Positions 18,166 to 27,410 are shown, counted from the first letter of the stretch. The stretch: DNA of 59,806 nt from Maribacter sp. (GCA_020629285.1 JAHDDP010000020.1:1-59806), one strand, 5' to 3'. A program made the numbers and translations. The notes: a model not told the origin generated them from the letters alone.

Positions 18166-19914
18166 GTGAAAAACATATTCCCTTTTTTGGAATGGGTTTC
18201 AACCTATAAAAAAGCTTACTTCATTAAAGATTTGTTGGCTGGTCTTACCGTGGGTATCGTATTGGTGCCACAAGGTATGGCGTATGCTATGATTGCTGGA
18301 CTTCCACCGGTTCACGGGCTGTATGCCTCTCTGTTGCCTATACTTACATATGCCTTATTGGGTACTTCAAGAAAAATAGCCGTTGGGCCTGTTGCTATGG
18401 ATTCGCTTTTGGTAGCTGTAGGATTAGGAACTTTGGCAATTACAGGTGTAGAAAACTATATTACAATGGTTGTTTTGCTCACCTTAATGGTTGGTGCAAT
18501 TCAGTTTGTTCTAGGGGTGCTTCGTATGGGTTTTCTAGTTAATTTTCTTTCCAAACCTGTTATTAGTGGCTTTACCTCTGCTGCAGCAATAATAATAGTG
18601 CTTAGTCAGCTGAAGCATTTATTAGGTGTTTCGGTCGCAGGAAGTAATAAGATCTACGAGACCATATTTAATATCTTTTATAAACTAGGTGATATCAATT
18701 GGGTAGATTTTAGTATTGGCTTGGTTGGTATAGGCTTGTTGTTGGGCTTTAAAAAGTGGAGTAAAAATATACCCGGAATTTTAATAATAGTAGTGTTGGG
18801 TATAATGGCTGTTTATCTATTTCAATTAGAAGTTTACGGTATAAAGCTGGTTGGTGAAGTTACTAGTGGATTCCCATCCTTTGTTATGCCTTCATTTGAT
18901 GTTGTAGATATGGAAAAATTAGCACCTATTGCCATCGCTTTAGCATTGGTAGGTTATTTAGAGGCAATTTCCATTGGTAAGGCAATAGAAGATAAAACAG
19001 GTGAAGATACCATAGATGCAAATCAAGAATTAATTGCTATTGGTTCTTCAAATATTGTGGGTTCTTTTTTTCAAGGTTATCCGGTAACAGCAAGCTTTTC
19101 TAGATCGGCAATTAGTTATGAAGCTGGTACTAAAACCAACTTGTCCGCAATTTTCAGTGTTGTTTTGGTGGTATTGACATTATTGTTTTTAACTCCTTTG
19201 TTTCAATATTTACCCAATGCTATTTTGGCAAGTATTATTATGGTATCCGTAGTAAAACTTATAGATATTGCCTACTTTAAACATTTATGGCTCAACCGTA
19301 AAGATGAGTTTTTTGTTATGTTGATTACATTTCTAATTACGCTGTTTGTAGGTATTACGCAAGGAATTTTAATTGGGGTTTTATGTTCTTTATTGTTGAT
19401 GGTATATAGAACATCTAAACCGCATTTTGTGGAGATTGGTAACATTGATAATTCCGACTATTACAAAAACGTAATTCGTTTTGCAGATGAGGTGGTAGTG
19501 CGTAATGATCTTTTAATAGTTCGATTTGATTCGCAATTGTACTTTGGTAATTCAGCATATTTTAAAAAGCAGTTATTAAAGCATATCAAAGCAAAGGGAC
19601 CTCAGTTAAAAGGTATTATTTTGAATGCTGAATCCATTAATTATATAGATGCTACTGCAGCAGACATGCTATCAAAGCTCATACACGATATACGTGAAAG
19701 AGGACTTCAATTTTTTATTGCGGGAGCAATAGGACCCACACGAGATATCATTTTTAATACGGGTATAATCAAAGAATTGCAGCGAGAGTTTTTATTTGTA
19801 AAAACGAAAGAAGCCGTTGATTTCTTTGACGACCCAAATGAAATTTCATTATTGGCTGCAAAAGTAGCTTATGAAAATAGTAGAATGGCTAGAGCAAAAA
19901 GAAGCCTAAATTAA
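18166..19914 (+). CDS. SulP-family inorganic anion transporter
   Basis: Inner-membrane SLC26/SulP transporter of 582 residues with about 12 to 14 TM segments and a C-terminal STAS domain (FDSQLYFGNSAYFKKQLL through ADMLSKLIHDIRERG). The SulP signature region GLTVGIVLVPQGMAYAMIAGLPPVHGLYASLLP occupies residues 26 to 58. Substrates of the family are sulfate, bicarbonate or other anions. Translation probably starts at the GTG at 18166. The gene lies upstream of the sulfur-linked MBL-rhodanese gene (54 bp), which favours a sulfur-related anion, by inference only. Confidence 0.92.
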   Translation: MKNIFPFLEWVSTYKKAYFIKDLLAGLTVGIVLVPQGMAYAMIAGLPPVHGLYASLLPILTYALLGTSRKIAVGPVAMDSLLVAVGLGTLAITGVENYITMVVLLTLMVGAIQFVLGVLRMGFLVNFLSKPVISGFTSAAAIIIVLSQLKHLLGVSVAGSNKIYETIFNIFYKLGDINWVDFSIGLVGIGLLLGFKKWSKNIPGILIIVVLGIMAVYLFQLEVYGIKLVGEVTSGFPSFVMPSFDVVDMEKLAPIAIALALVGYLEAISIGKAIEDKTGEDTIDANQELIAIGSSNIVGSFFQGYPVTASFSRSAISYEAGTKTNLSAIFSVVLVVLTLLFLTPLFQYLPNAILASIIMVSVVKLIDIAYFKHLWLNRKDEFFVMLITFLITLFVGITQGILIGVLCSLLLMVYRTSKPHFVEIGNIDNSDYYKNVIRFADEVVVRNDLLIVRFDSQLYFGNSAYFKKQLLKHIKAKGPQLKGIILNAESINYIDATAADMLSKLIHDIRERGLQFFIAGAIGPTRDIIFNTGIIKELQREFLFVKTKEAVDFFDDPNEISLLAAKVAYENSRMARAKRSLN

Positions 19915-19968
19915 ATAAATCTCGTACCTTAAAGGTGAGGAGATATTTTAAAAATAAAAAAGTGTAGA

Positions 19969-21378
19969 ATGAATATAGAACAGATATATACCGGTTGTTT
20001 GGCTCAAGGAGCATATTATATTGAGAGTGATGGTGAAGTAGCTATTATTGATCCATTGCGTGAGGTGAGTCCGTATGTGAAAAGAGCCGAAAATGACAAT
20101 GCAAAAATCAAGTATATTTTTGAAACACATTTCCATGCAGATTTTGTTAGCGGTCATGTAACCTTATCAAAGGAAACTGGTGCGCCTATAATTTACGGTC
20201 CTACCGCAAACCCTTCTTTTGATGCTATTATTGCCGAAGACGGACAAGAATTTAAATTGGGTAAGATTACGTTCAAGGTGTTGCATACACCAGGGCATAC
20301 TATGGAGAGTACGACCTATTTGTTGCGAGATGAAGACGGTAAAGACCATGCGATCTTTTCTGGAGATACCTTGTTTTTGGGTGATGTAGGTAGACCAGAT
20401 CTAGCACAGAAATCTGCAGACATGACGCAAGAGCAATTAGCTGGTACGTTGTTTGATAGTTTACGAACTAAAATTATGCCGTTGGCAGATGATGTTATTG
20501 TCTATCCTGCGCACGGAGCAGGTTCTGCATGTGGTAAGAATATGATGAAGGAAACTGTGGATACCTTGGGCAATCAGAAGAATATGAATTATGCGCTTAG
20601 GGCAGATATGACCAAAGAAGAATTTGTAAAAGAAGTAACCGACGGGTTGTTGCCACCGCCTAAATATTTTCCTTTGAACGTAAAGATGAATAAGGAAGGT
20701 TATGAGGATATTGGTGATGTGCTTGATCGTGGTAATGTTGAGTTGTCACCCAATGAGTTTGAAAAAGCAGCGAACGATACAGAAGCTTTGGTTTTGGATG
20801 TAAGACATCAAGACGAATTTGTAAAAGGTCATATACCGAGGTCTATATTTATCGGACTTAATGGAGATTTTGCTCCGTGGGTGGGTGATTTAATTGCCGA
20901 TACCAAACAACCTTTGTTATTGGTGATACCTGAAGGTAAGGAAGAAGAAGCAATCACCAGATTATCGCGTGTAGGTTTTGATGCTGCTATTGGATATTTA
21001 AAAGGAGGAATTGAAGCTTGGAAAGCGGTAGGTAAGGAAATTGACCAAATAACCTCGATTACTTCATCAGAAGCCAAAGACCTGATCGATAAAGGCAATG
21101 TCGGTATTTTTGATGTTCGTAAAGATGGGGAATACCTAAGTGAGCATTTGGTAGGGGCTGTTCATACACCGTTGAGCGAACTGAACAAGCATTTATCTGA
21201 ATTTCCTGATAAGGGAGAATTCTTGGTACATTGTGCCGGCGGATACCGTTCTGTAATAGCATCCTCTATTTTAAAAAGTAGGGGAATTCACAATCTAATT
21301 GATGTGAAAGGTGGATATGGTGCACTTAAAAATGAAGATTTAGAAAAGACGGATTACGTTTGTCCTACAACCTTATAA
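19969..21378 (+). CDS. MBL-fold persulfide dioxygenase-like protein with two rhodanese domains
   Basis: Protein of 469 residues. The metallo-beta-lactamase domain (residues 1-250) has HFHADFVSGH, HTPGHTMEST and SGDTLFLGDVGRPD, matching ETHE1-like persulfide dioxygenases, which oxidise glutathione or protein persulfide to sulfite. Two rhodanese domains follow. The first (about 270-360) lacks a Cys in its active loop (LLLVIPEGKEE), so it is catalytically dead. The second (about 365-460) has Cys in FLVHCAGGYRS. With the SulP gene just upstream it suggests a small sulfur-handling locus. Confidence 0.9.
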   Translation: MNIEQIYTGCLAQGAYYIESDGEVAIIDPLREVSPYVKRAENDNAKIKYIFETHFHADFVSGHVTLSKETGAPIIYGPTANPSFDAIIAEDGQEFKLGKITFKVLHTPGHTMESTTYLLRDEDGKDHAIFSGDTLFLGDVGRPDLAQKSADMTQEQLAGTLFDSLRTKIMPLADDVIVYPAHGAGSACGKNMMKETVDTLGNQKNMNYALRADMTKEEFVKEVTDGLLPPPKYFPLNVKMNKEGYEDIGDVLDRGNVELSPNEFEKAANDTEALVLDVRHQDEFVKGHIPRSIFIGLNGDFAPWVGDLIADTKQPLLLVIPEGKEEEAITRLSRVGFDAAIGYLKGGIEAWKAVGKEIDQITSITSSEAKDLIDKGNVGIFDVRKDGEYLSEHLVGAVHTPLSELNKHLSEFPDKGEFLVHCAGGYRSVIASSILKSRGIHNLIDVKGGYGALKNEDLEKTDYVCPTTL

Positions 21379-21388
21379 TCACTTCAGG

Positions 21389-22753
21389 TTATAATGCAAA
21401 TACAGCTGTGGGATGATTTCGAACATAGCTTTCAACAATACGCTGGGTCTCCAGCGTATTTTTTTGTGGTGTAATGAACATTTCAAGGTCTTCAATTTGT
21501 TCTATAGCTACATCGGTAGGGGCAAACCCGTAACCAGCATAATTATTCTCTTTGATGACCACAAATCCGTTTTCATCTAATGTTCTTCCATTGGTTTTTA
21601 TGACCAGCGTTGAAGCAACGACTTTTATACTTTGTAAAGCCTCTTGAACGCGTTGGTTGTATTCTTCTACCATTTCTAAGTCAGAACAAATACCTATGCA
21701 CTGCTTTATTTTATAATGCGAGCAAACAGCTACATTTTCTTGTAAATGGCAATACTTTGGGCAAAGCTCAAAAGTGCTGCATAGCGTTTCTAAATACTGT
21801 CTGGCTTCAGTCGGACTATAACAAATAGCAACCGGATTAGGAGTCATCTTTATTTTATTGAACGCAAGATGTATAATGCCTTTTCGGTCTTCATAAGTGA
21901 AAATGCCGTATTGTTGAATAGATCTTTTTTGAGCACTGTTATATTTAGGGTAGTGGTGTTTAATTTCAGCTGATTCTTTCAATAAAGCAATAAGCTCATT
22001 ACCAGTTTCCACAAAATCTAATGATGCGGTTTCTGCACAAAGGGTGATTTCTTTTGTCTTTTTATCGTAGAAATGTCCAAGCACTCGTTTTTTTATGTTC
22101 TTGGCTTTACCCACGTAAATAATTTTTCCCTTTTGGTCCTTAAAATAATATATGCCTGCTGTGGTCGGTAGTTTTAGATATTCCTCTTTTGGTAACCCAG
22201 GAGGTAAAGTAGCCTCTTGAGATTTTGAATTCAAGAATTGTTTAAAAACCGTGTCTGCATTTTCCGCTCTCAATAATTTATGAAACAATAAGACTGTGGC
22301 GTGTGCATCACCTCTGGCGCGGTGTCTATCAGTTAGGGGTATTCCAAGTGCTGCTGTTAATTTTCCTAAACTGTAAGAGTTATAGCCCGGTAATAATTTT
22401 CTGGATAAACGAACCGTACATAATTTCTTTCTAGAGAAGTCATGTCCTAAAAGTTTGAATTCGTTTTTGATGACATTGTAGTCAAAATTGACGCTGTGCG
22501 CTACAAAAATAGTGTCTTTGGTAATTTCTACAATCTGTGGAATAATTTCTTCTAACAATGGAGCATTGCGTACCATGTCATTGTCAATACCTGTAAGTCC
22601 GGTAATAAAAGCAGGTATTTCACATTCCGGATTTACTAAAGAGGTAAACTCATCTATAACTTCATGTCCGTCATATTTAAATACGGAGATTTCGGTAATG
22701 CGATTGCCTTTAATACCGTTTCCGGTAGTTTCTATGTCAATTATCGTGTACAA
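21389..22753 (-). CDS. DnaQ-type exonuclease fused to GIY-YIG nuclease domain
   Basis: Protein of 454 residues. The N-terminal DEDDh 3'-5' exonuclease (residues 1-165) has IIDIETTG as motif ExoI, VAHSVNFDYN as ExoII and HRARGDAHAT as ExoIII. A central GIY-YIG domain (residues about 197-275) has TTAGIYYFKDQKGKIIYVGKAKNIKKR, like UvrC/Cho. The C-terminal region has clustered Cys. Similar fusions in Bacteroidota and actinobacteria are thought to act in DNA repair. The upstream region contains four copies of AGGTTAY in mixed orientation. Confidence 0.92.
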   Translation of the reverse strand: MYTIIDIETTGNGIKGNRITEISVFKYDGHEVIDEFTSLVNPECEIPAFITGLTGIDNDMVRNAPLLEEIIPQIVEITKDTIFVAHSVNFDYNVIKNEFKLLGHDFSRKKLCTVRLSRKLLPGYNSYSLGKLTAALGIPLTDRHRARGDAHATVLLFHKLLRAENADTVFKQFLNSKSQEATLPPGLPKEEYLKLPTTAGIYYFKDQKGKIIYVGKAKNIKKRVLGHFYDKKTKEITLCAETASLDFVETGNELIALLKESAEIKHHYPKYNSAQKRSIQQYGIFTYEDRKGIIHLAFNKIKMTPNPVAICYSPTEARQYLETLCSTFELCPKYCHLQENVAVCSHYKIKQCIGICSDLEMVEEYNQRVQEALQSIKVVASTLVIKTNGRTLDENGFVVIKENNYAGYGFAPTDVAIEQIEDLEMFITPQKNTLETQRIVESYVRNHPTAVFAL

Positions 22754-22809
22754 AAAGAGAAGAATGTATTTAGTACTGCAAAGTTAGTAGAAAATGCAAT
22801 AATATAGGT

Positions 22810-22880
22810 GTAACCTCTTAGGGTTTAAGATAACCTTTAAATGATAATAGGTTATTTAATTATGTAAGTTGAAAGGTTAT
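22810..22880. repeat. Four spaced AGGTTAY copies upstream of the exonuclease gene
   Basis: GTAACCT at 22810-22816, ATAACCT at 22830-22836, AGGTTAT at 22849-22855 and AGGTTAT at 22874-22880. The middle two form a 7-bp inverted repeat. Spacing is about 20, 19 and 25 bp, near two helical turns. They lie 57 to 127 bp upstream of the start of the minus-strand gene at 22753, in a 292-bp gene-free stretch, so they could be a regulator binding cluster. Confidence 0.35.
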
Positions 22881-23045
22881 AGAAAAAGATAGGTGTACCC
22901 TTACTGTGAAATAGTAATAAAAGCAAGAGAATTGCTTTTTAAATATGAGTGTAGTTAGATTTTATCTAACTGTCTATGTGGTAAAATAAAGATTTATCGG
23001 TTAGCTAAAACCAAATAAAATCTATAATTAGTCTAGTGTAATTAA

Positions 23046-23252
23046 TTAATTGCTAACGGCAACTATCTTATCACTGCTCATTACTTCAAAATTATTATTA
23101 TCTGAAGTATTTTTTGTAATTACTTTTTCAGCGTTTTCTCTTACTACATATTCTGAAACAAGATCATAGTCCTTCCCGCAAGAAGATAAACTTAATAGAA
23201 AAACAACAGCTGCTAAAGGGACGAAAAAGGTTTTGGTAGGGTATAATTTCAT
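23046..23252 (-). CDS. Small lipoprotein
   Basis: Lipoprotein of 68 residues: basic start, hydrophobic core and lipobox (FFVPLAAVVFLLSLSSC), followed by about 42 polar residues (KDYDLVSEYVVRENAEKVITKNTSDNNN). No domain is recognised. An 11-bp perfect inverted repeat lies about 110 bp upstream and may be part of its regulation. Small orphan lipoproteins like this are common in flavobacteria. Confidence 0.65.
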   Translation of the reverse strand: MKLYPTKTFFVPLAAVVFLLSLSSCGKDYDLVSEYVVRENAEKVITKNTSDNNNFEVMSSDKIVAVSN

Positions 23253-23362
23253 GTAGTTGGTGGTAAAAATTATCTCGCTATTTTATTAGTGCATTTCGAA
23301 AATATTTAAACTTTATTCATTAACGACGAAAAGTTGGTTTTATTCGATGAAATGCACACAAA

Positions 23363-23389
23363 TGTTATTAACACCCTTTGTTAATAACA
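23363..23389. promoter_or_regulatory. Perfect 11-bp inverted repeat, possible operator or hairpin
   Basis: TGTTATTAACA / TGTTAATAACA with a 5-base centre (ccctt). It lies in the 284-bp gene-free stretch between the small lipoprotein and the small ORF at 23537. There is no T-run directly after it on either strand, so an operator is as likely as a terminator. Confidence 0.4.
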
Positions 23390-23464
23390 ACTGTCGGTAT
23401 ATTTATTAACGTATTAACTTATATGTTGTGTAAGAATAAGTGATATTTTAACAAAAAATTAAAA

Positions 23465-23536
23465 ACCAAGCCCTTCATTTTCGTTGCTTCTCTAGTTCCC
23501 CCGATTTCGATAGGCAATTTCCATGAAGGGCTTGGT
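23465..23536 (-). terminator. Long-stem rho-independent terminator of the small gene at 23537
   Basis: Arms ACCAAGCCCTTCAT (23465-23478) and ATGAAGGGCTTGGT (23523-23536) form a perfect 14-bp stem around a 44-nt loop. On the minus strand the stem is followed by TTTTTAATTTTTTG. The stem begins directly after the TAG of the minus-strand ORF. The loop is unusually long for a simple terminator. Confidence 0.6.
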
Positions 23537-23713
23537 CTAAAAAATATTCAATGACTTTAAAACGTCGGTAGTTTTTTGATGCCCTCTTTTATGATGAAGT
23601 TTAATAATGTGTAATAGTTCAGATTCGGTTAGTTCATAGTTTGTCTTCAGTGTTTTAATTTTTCGCTCTCCCATAAGTGCTAAAATTTGAAGTTCCTCTT
23701 TTTGTCTCTGCAT
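23537..23713 (-). CDS. Small hypothetical protein (58 residues)
   Basis: Short helical, charged protein (MQRQKEELQILALMGERK..., ending KTTDVLKSLNIF). It begins at the ATG at 23713, and a TAG directly abuts a 14-bp terminator stem. ORF plus terminator suggests a true small gene. I do not recognise a family. The predicted pattern is three amphipathic helices with basic patches, such as LHHKRGHQK. A weak purine-rich stretch (ctggaa) precedes the start. Confidence 0.5.
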   Translation of the reverse strand: MQRQKEELQILALMGERKIKTLKTNYELTESELLHIIKLHHKRGHQKTTDVLKSLNIF

Positions 23714-23728
23714 TTTTTTCCAGTTTAG

Positions 23729-23760
23729 ATCCGCCCTCTTGTGGGGGAGGACGGATTTTT
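23729..23760 (+). terminator. Hairpin with T-run, possible terminator or leader attenuator
   Basis: ATCCGCCCTC and GAGGACGGAT pair with one mismatch and are followed by TTTTT on the plus strand. No plus-strand gene ends here. It therefore belongs either to an unrecognised short transcript or to the leader of the secreted-protein/kinase operon that starts at 23979. The rest of 23714-23978 shows nothing I can assign. Confidence 0.4.
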
Positions 23761-23978
23761 ACAACTAACAACTAACTCAAATCACTGTTCTAAATACTGG
23801 TATAAAACTATAGGAAGTCAACTTTCTGAACAATACCCAGTTACGGGTATATTTTAGTGCCAATAGCTTTGATTGATCTTGATTTTTTAGTTCTTTTAAA
23901 GAATATACCGTGTATTAGGTATATTAACCAAGCATTAGTTAGTGCATATTTGAGTCACCAAACCAAACTCTTAATAAA

Positions 23979-24722
23979 ATGAAAATGTTTAAAAAAGTTA
24001 TTTGCTCTGTATTGATTACCGTTAGTTTACTTACGCCCAAATTGAGTGAAGCACAAAACAATGAATCTGTTATGGGCAAAGGTCAAAAGGTCGTAATTAG
24101 CAAAATTAAAAATGATCCTGTACAAGAATATAGTTCTACGATAGACTTAACAGATAACCGCAAACAGCTGATTATGGCTGGGCAAAACTACCAAACCAAT
24201 TATGGTATCTATGCCAAAATAGATATGGCAAAGTCTTCTATGGGTGAAGGTTATAAGACCTTAAAAAATGTTGAGTTCGAAATAGTAAATTATAAACCAA
24301 CGTATTTTATAGGAATAGATTCTATTATAGTCTCAACAACTAAAGCTTTAGATGGTCTCACCTTTAAAATTTATACACGTGCACTTAGCGATAAAACTAC
24401 GTTTAGTTTAAGTGAAAACGAATTGAAAAATATTCATTTTGAAAACGGTAGTTATTTACATTCTGGGAGAATTTTAAATCCAATGTTTCCTAAGATTAAT
24501 GAGTCAGGTTTTCCGGTATTGCTAAATGATGGGCGCATAGCTTGTAAACCAGATAATGGTAAAGCCTTTGATTTTGAATTTTTCTATAAGGATGGTCAAC
24601 TCGTAGTTTCAAAAGAAAATTATGATATCATTAAGCTAAGCGAAGAGACGTATTTAAATGAAATGCCATCAGGTTTACCTGGTTTTAGATGTAAACAAAG
24701 CTTTAATAAAATTGTGTTTTAA
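23979..24722 (+). CDS. Secreted protein co-encoded with two-component system
   Basis: Exported protein of 247 residues with signal peptide MKMFKKVICSVLITVSLLTPKLSEAQ. I recognise no domain; the mature part alternates strands and charged loops. Its stop codon shares one base with the ATG of the histidine kinase (TAATG), so it is translated with it. By position it could be a periplasmic sensor accessory or an input for the kinase, which itself has no obvious periplasmic ligand domain. That role is inference. Confidence 0.7.
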   Translation: MKMFKKVICSVLITVSLLTPKLSEAQNNESVMGKGQKVVISKIKNDPVQEYSSTIDLTDNRKQLIMAGQNYQTNYGIYAKIDMAKSSMGEGYKTLKNVEFEIVNYKPTYFIGIDSIIVSTTKALDGLTFKIYTRALSDKTTFSLSENELKNIHFENGSYLHSGRILNPMFPKINESGFPVLLNDGRIACKPDNGKAFDFEFFYKDGQLVVSKENYDIIKLSEETYLNEMPSGLPGFRCKQSFNKIVF

Positions 24723-26575
24723 TGTTTCGATTTTTTTCACTTTTCATTTTTCTATTTACCTCTATTTTGTGGTCTCAACCTCATGAATTGGAGAAATATT
24801 TTAATGCAACAAAGAGTGAGGATTTTCAATTAGCATTTAGTATTGCGTATAACCAAAATGATCCTGTATGGGAGAATCATTTGGTTTTATTGACTGAATT
24901 GTTATCACAAAAATTGAGTCATTCTAGCTTTAATCAAAACTTAGAATTACATGATGATTTAAACCTCAATTTTATAAAATACTTAATCGCCGGATATCAA
25001 AATGTTTATGCTATAAAGCAGAATGATTTGCAGGCTTTCAAACAATTTTCCCAGGCGCTTAAATTAGCGGAAGAGCTTGAGAATATGGTAATGATTAAGG
25101 CAACTTTATTTGGGATTCTTGATTTGTTTGCTTCTGAAATATTTTTAGGCAGTAAACAGTTTGAACCATATTTAGAAAGATTAATAGAAATAAAAAGTGA
25201 CATGATAGATGAGGCAGCTATAATATTTTACAAATTAATATTTTATTCAAAGGCGGAAGGGAACATGGAGGTTTTAGATACTCAATATTATACGTATTAC
25301 TCCAAATTGGATTCAATTTTTCAGAAAATTCCCAAATCACACAAACTTTGGAGGAAATATTATTTCGAAAAAGCAATTTATCATAAGATTGAAGGCAATT
25401 ATCAAAGAGCGGAAGATTTTTTATTAAAAGCGGATAGTGTAGTTTCTATAAATAAGTATTTAAAAAACTTTAAATCTGATATTGCATGGCATATTTCACA
25501 ATTAAAAATGATGAATAATCAGATGTCCGATTCTAAATTATTTTTAGAATTAGCTAAAAATACTTCAACTAAGTTAAGGGATACATTTTACAACGACCGT
25601 TTAGCATCACTCATCTTCCAAAAAGAGGGCAACTATGATTCTGCCTATCATTACTTAAGAAAATCGGTAGATATCGAATATGAATTAGGCTATAAGAACA
25701 ACACCTTAGAGTCTTCTATTTTAACTGTACAAAACCAAACTGACAAATTAAAGTTAGATAAGTTGGAATTAGAATCTTCCAATAACAGATTTAGAAATTG
25801 GGCAATACTTTTAGGGATGCTTTTTATTCTTGGTTCGGTAATCGGTGTTCTGGCTCAAAAAAATACCAAACGAAAGCAATTATTGGCAGAACAGGAAAAG
25901 AATCTAGAGCAAGAAAAAGTTTCTAATTTAATCAAAGAACAAGAGTTGGTTGCAATTGATGCCATGATAGAGGGGCAAGAAAAAGAACGGCAACGGGTTG
26001 CCAATGAACTTCATGATGATCTGGGAAGTTTAATGGCTGCGGTAAAACTTCAGTTCAATTCTTTAGAAGCGGCAGATAAAAAAGGAAATTTAGAAACCTT
26101 TGCAATAACAGAATCGCTCATTGATGAAGCTTATGGTAAAATACGTGCAATTGCCCATGCCAAAAATTCTGGTTTAATTGCTAAACAAGGCTTGTTGCAG
26201 GCCGTTAAACAAATGGCAGAAAAAGTTTCCATTGCTAGTGGAATTTCAATTTTGGTTCATGATCACGGCTTGGATACCCGTTTAGAAAATACCATGGAAC
26301 TTATGCTTTTTCGCATCATTCAAGAATTGATGACCAATGTTATAAAACATGCAGCAGCAAGTGAAATGAACGTACATATTACCAACCATGGCGATACGCT
26401 CAATATTTTGGTAGAAGATAATGGCAAAGGAATGGCATTAGGTGAAAATAGGGTTGATAATACCGGAATGGGACTTAAAAGTATTGATAAGCGCATTGAC
26501 AATTTGCACGGTACTATGGATATAGAATCAGAACTAGGCAAAGGAACAGTAATCATTTTAGATATACCCATATGA
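24722..26575 (+). CDS. Sensor histidine kinase with N-terminal TPR-like region (HisKA_3)
   Basis: Kinase of 617 residues. Signal sequence at 1-18, then a helical repeat (TPR-like) region to about 330, one TM segment at about 359-377 (WAILLGMLFILGSVIGVLA), and a coiled coil. The HisKA_3 dimerisation domain follows, with the phospho-acceptor His in ERQRVANELHDDLGS at about residue 431. HATPase_c motifs are ELMTNVIKHAA (N box) and VEDNGKGMA (G1). The C-terminal GMGLKSIDKRID completes it. NarL-type partner: it overlaps the regulator gene by 4 bp (ATGA). Confidence 0.93.
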   Translation: MFRFFSLFIFLFTSILWSQPHELEKYFNATKSEDFQLAFSIAYNQNDPVWENHLVLLTELLSQKLSHSSFNQNLELHDDLNLNFIKYLIAGYQNVYAIKQNDLQAFKQFSQALKLAEELENMVMIKATLFGILDLFASEIFLGSKQFEPYLERLIEIKSDMIDEAAIIFYKLIFYSKAEGNMEVLDTQYYTYYSKLDSIFQKIPKSHKLWRKYYFEKAIYHKIEGNYQRAEDFLLKADSVVSINKYLKNFKSDIAWHISQLKMMNNQMSDSKLFLELAKNTSTKLRDTFYNDRLASLIFQKEGNYDSAYHYLRKSVDIEYELGYKNNTLESSILTVQNQTDKLKLDKLELESSNNRFRNWAILLGMLFILGSVIGVLAQKNTKRKQLLAEQEKNLEQEKVSNLIKEQELVAIDAMIEGQEKERQRVANELHDDLGSLMAAVKLQFNSLEAADKKGNLETFAITESLIDEAYGKIRAIAHAKNSGLIAKQGLLQAVKQMAEKVSIASGISILVHDHGLDTRLENTMELMLFRIIQELMTNVIKHAAASEMNVHITNHGDTLNILVEDNGKGMALGENRVDNTGMGLKSIDKRIDNLHGTMDIESELGKGTVIILDIPI

Positions 26576-27201
26576 TTAGATTAGCTATTGCAGAAGACCA
26601 CCAAGCACTCATTGATGGCTTAGAGCTGTTGTTAAAATATGAGGAAGATATTAGTATCGTAGGTACGGTAAATGATGGTGAGGCTTTGTTAAATCTTGTA
26701 CGTTTAAAAGAGCCAAATGTTGTTATTACGGATATACGAATGCCAAAGATGGACGGCATACAGGCAACTGCACAGATTAAAAAAAAATTTCCGCATACCA
26801 AGGTGTTGGCTTTTACCATGTTCGATCAAGATGATGCCGTACGCCAAATGTTAGATTCTGGTGCAAATGGATATATTTTAAAGAATACGGCACTAAAAGA
26901 AGTTCTTAAGGCTATAAGGGCGGTCTCAGAAGGTAAAACCTTTTATGACAGCAATATAAATATTTCAGATGCTGAAAATATTGGAGGTAAATCTGCAAAG
27001 GGTTTGTTGACCAAACGACAAACCGAAATTTTGAAACTTATTGCTCAAGGTAAAACGTCTCGCGAAATTAGTGAAGAGCTATTTATTGGCACACATACGG
27101 TAGACACTCACAGAAAGAACATGGCACGTATATTAGGTTTAAAGGGAAAAGGGGAGTTGTTGCGTTATGCAATGGAGAAAAAATATAAATTCAATTATTA
27201 G
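26572..27201 (+). CDS. NarL/LuxR-family response regulator
   Basis: Response regulator of 209 residues. The receiver domain has acidic pocket E8-D9, phospho-acceptor Asp54 in VVITDIRMPKMDG, a conserved Thr in AFTMFDQ and Lys in ILKNTA. The C-terminal LuxR-type helix-turn-helix is LTKRQTEILKLIAQGKTSREISEELFIGTHTVDTHRKN. It is coupled by a 4-bp overlap to the histidine kinase and is the likely transcriptional output of that system. Its targets are unknown. Confidence 0.95.
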   Translation: MIRLAIAEDHQALIDGLELLLKYEEDISIVGTVNDGEALLNLVRLKEPNVVITDIRMPKMDGIQATAQIKKKFPHTKVLAFTMFDQDDAVRQMLDSGANGYILKNTALKEVLKAIRAVSEGKTFYDSNINISDAENIGGKSAKGLLTKRQTEILKLIAQGKTSREISEELFIGTHTVDTHRKNMARILGLKGKGELLRYAMEKKYKFNY

Positions 27202-27333
27202 ATTACCCATTTAAATAATGACCAAATTGAAAATACAAAGAATTTAAACTTACCTTGATGTTTAGATAAACTTGACCTTAATAAATGAATGCATCTTTGC
27301 ATTGAGTTTAGAATAAGTTTGAGTTAGTTGAAT

Positions 27334-27366
27334 AACCGGTACATCCTCATAGTGTATCGGTTTTTT
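27334..27366 (+). terminator. Rho-independent terminator of the kinase/regulator operon
   Basis: AACCGGTACA and TGTATCGGTT pair (one G-U) around a 9-base loop, followed by TTTTTT. It lies 130 bp after the response regulator stop. Confidence 0.75.
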
Positions 27367-27410
27367 ATACTCAAAATGGTAGGTATACTAAAGTAAAAAA
27401 ATAGTTTAGA

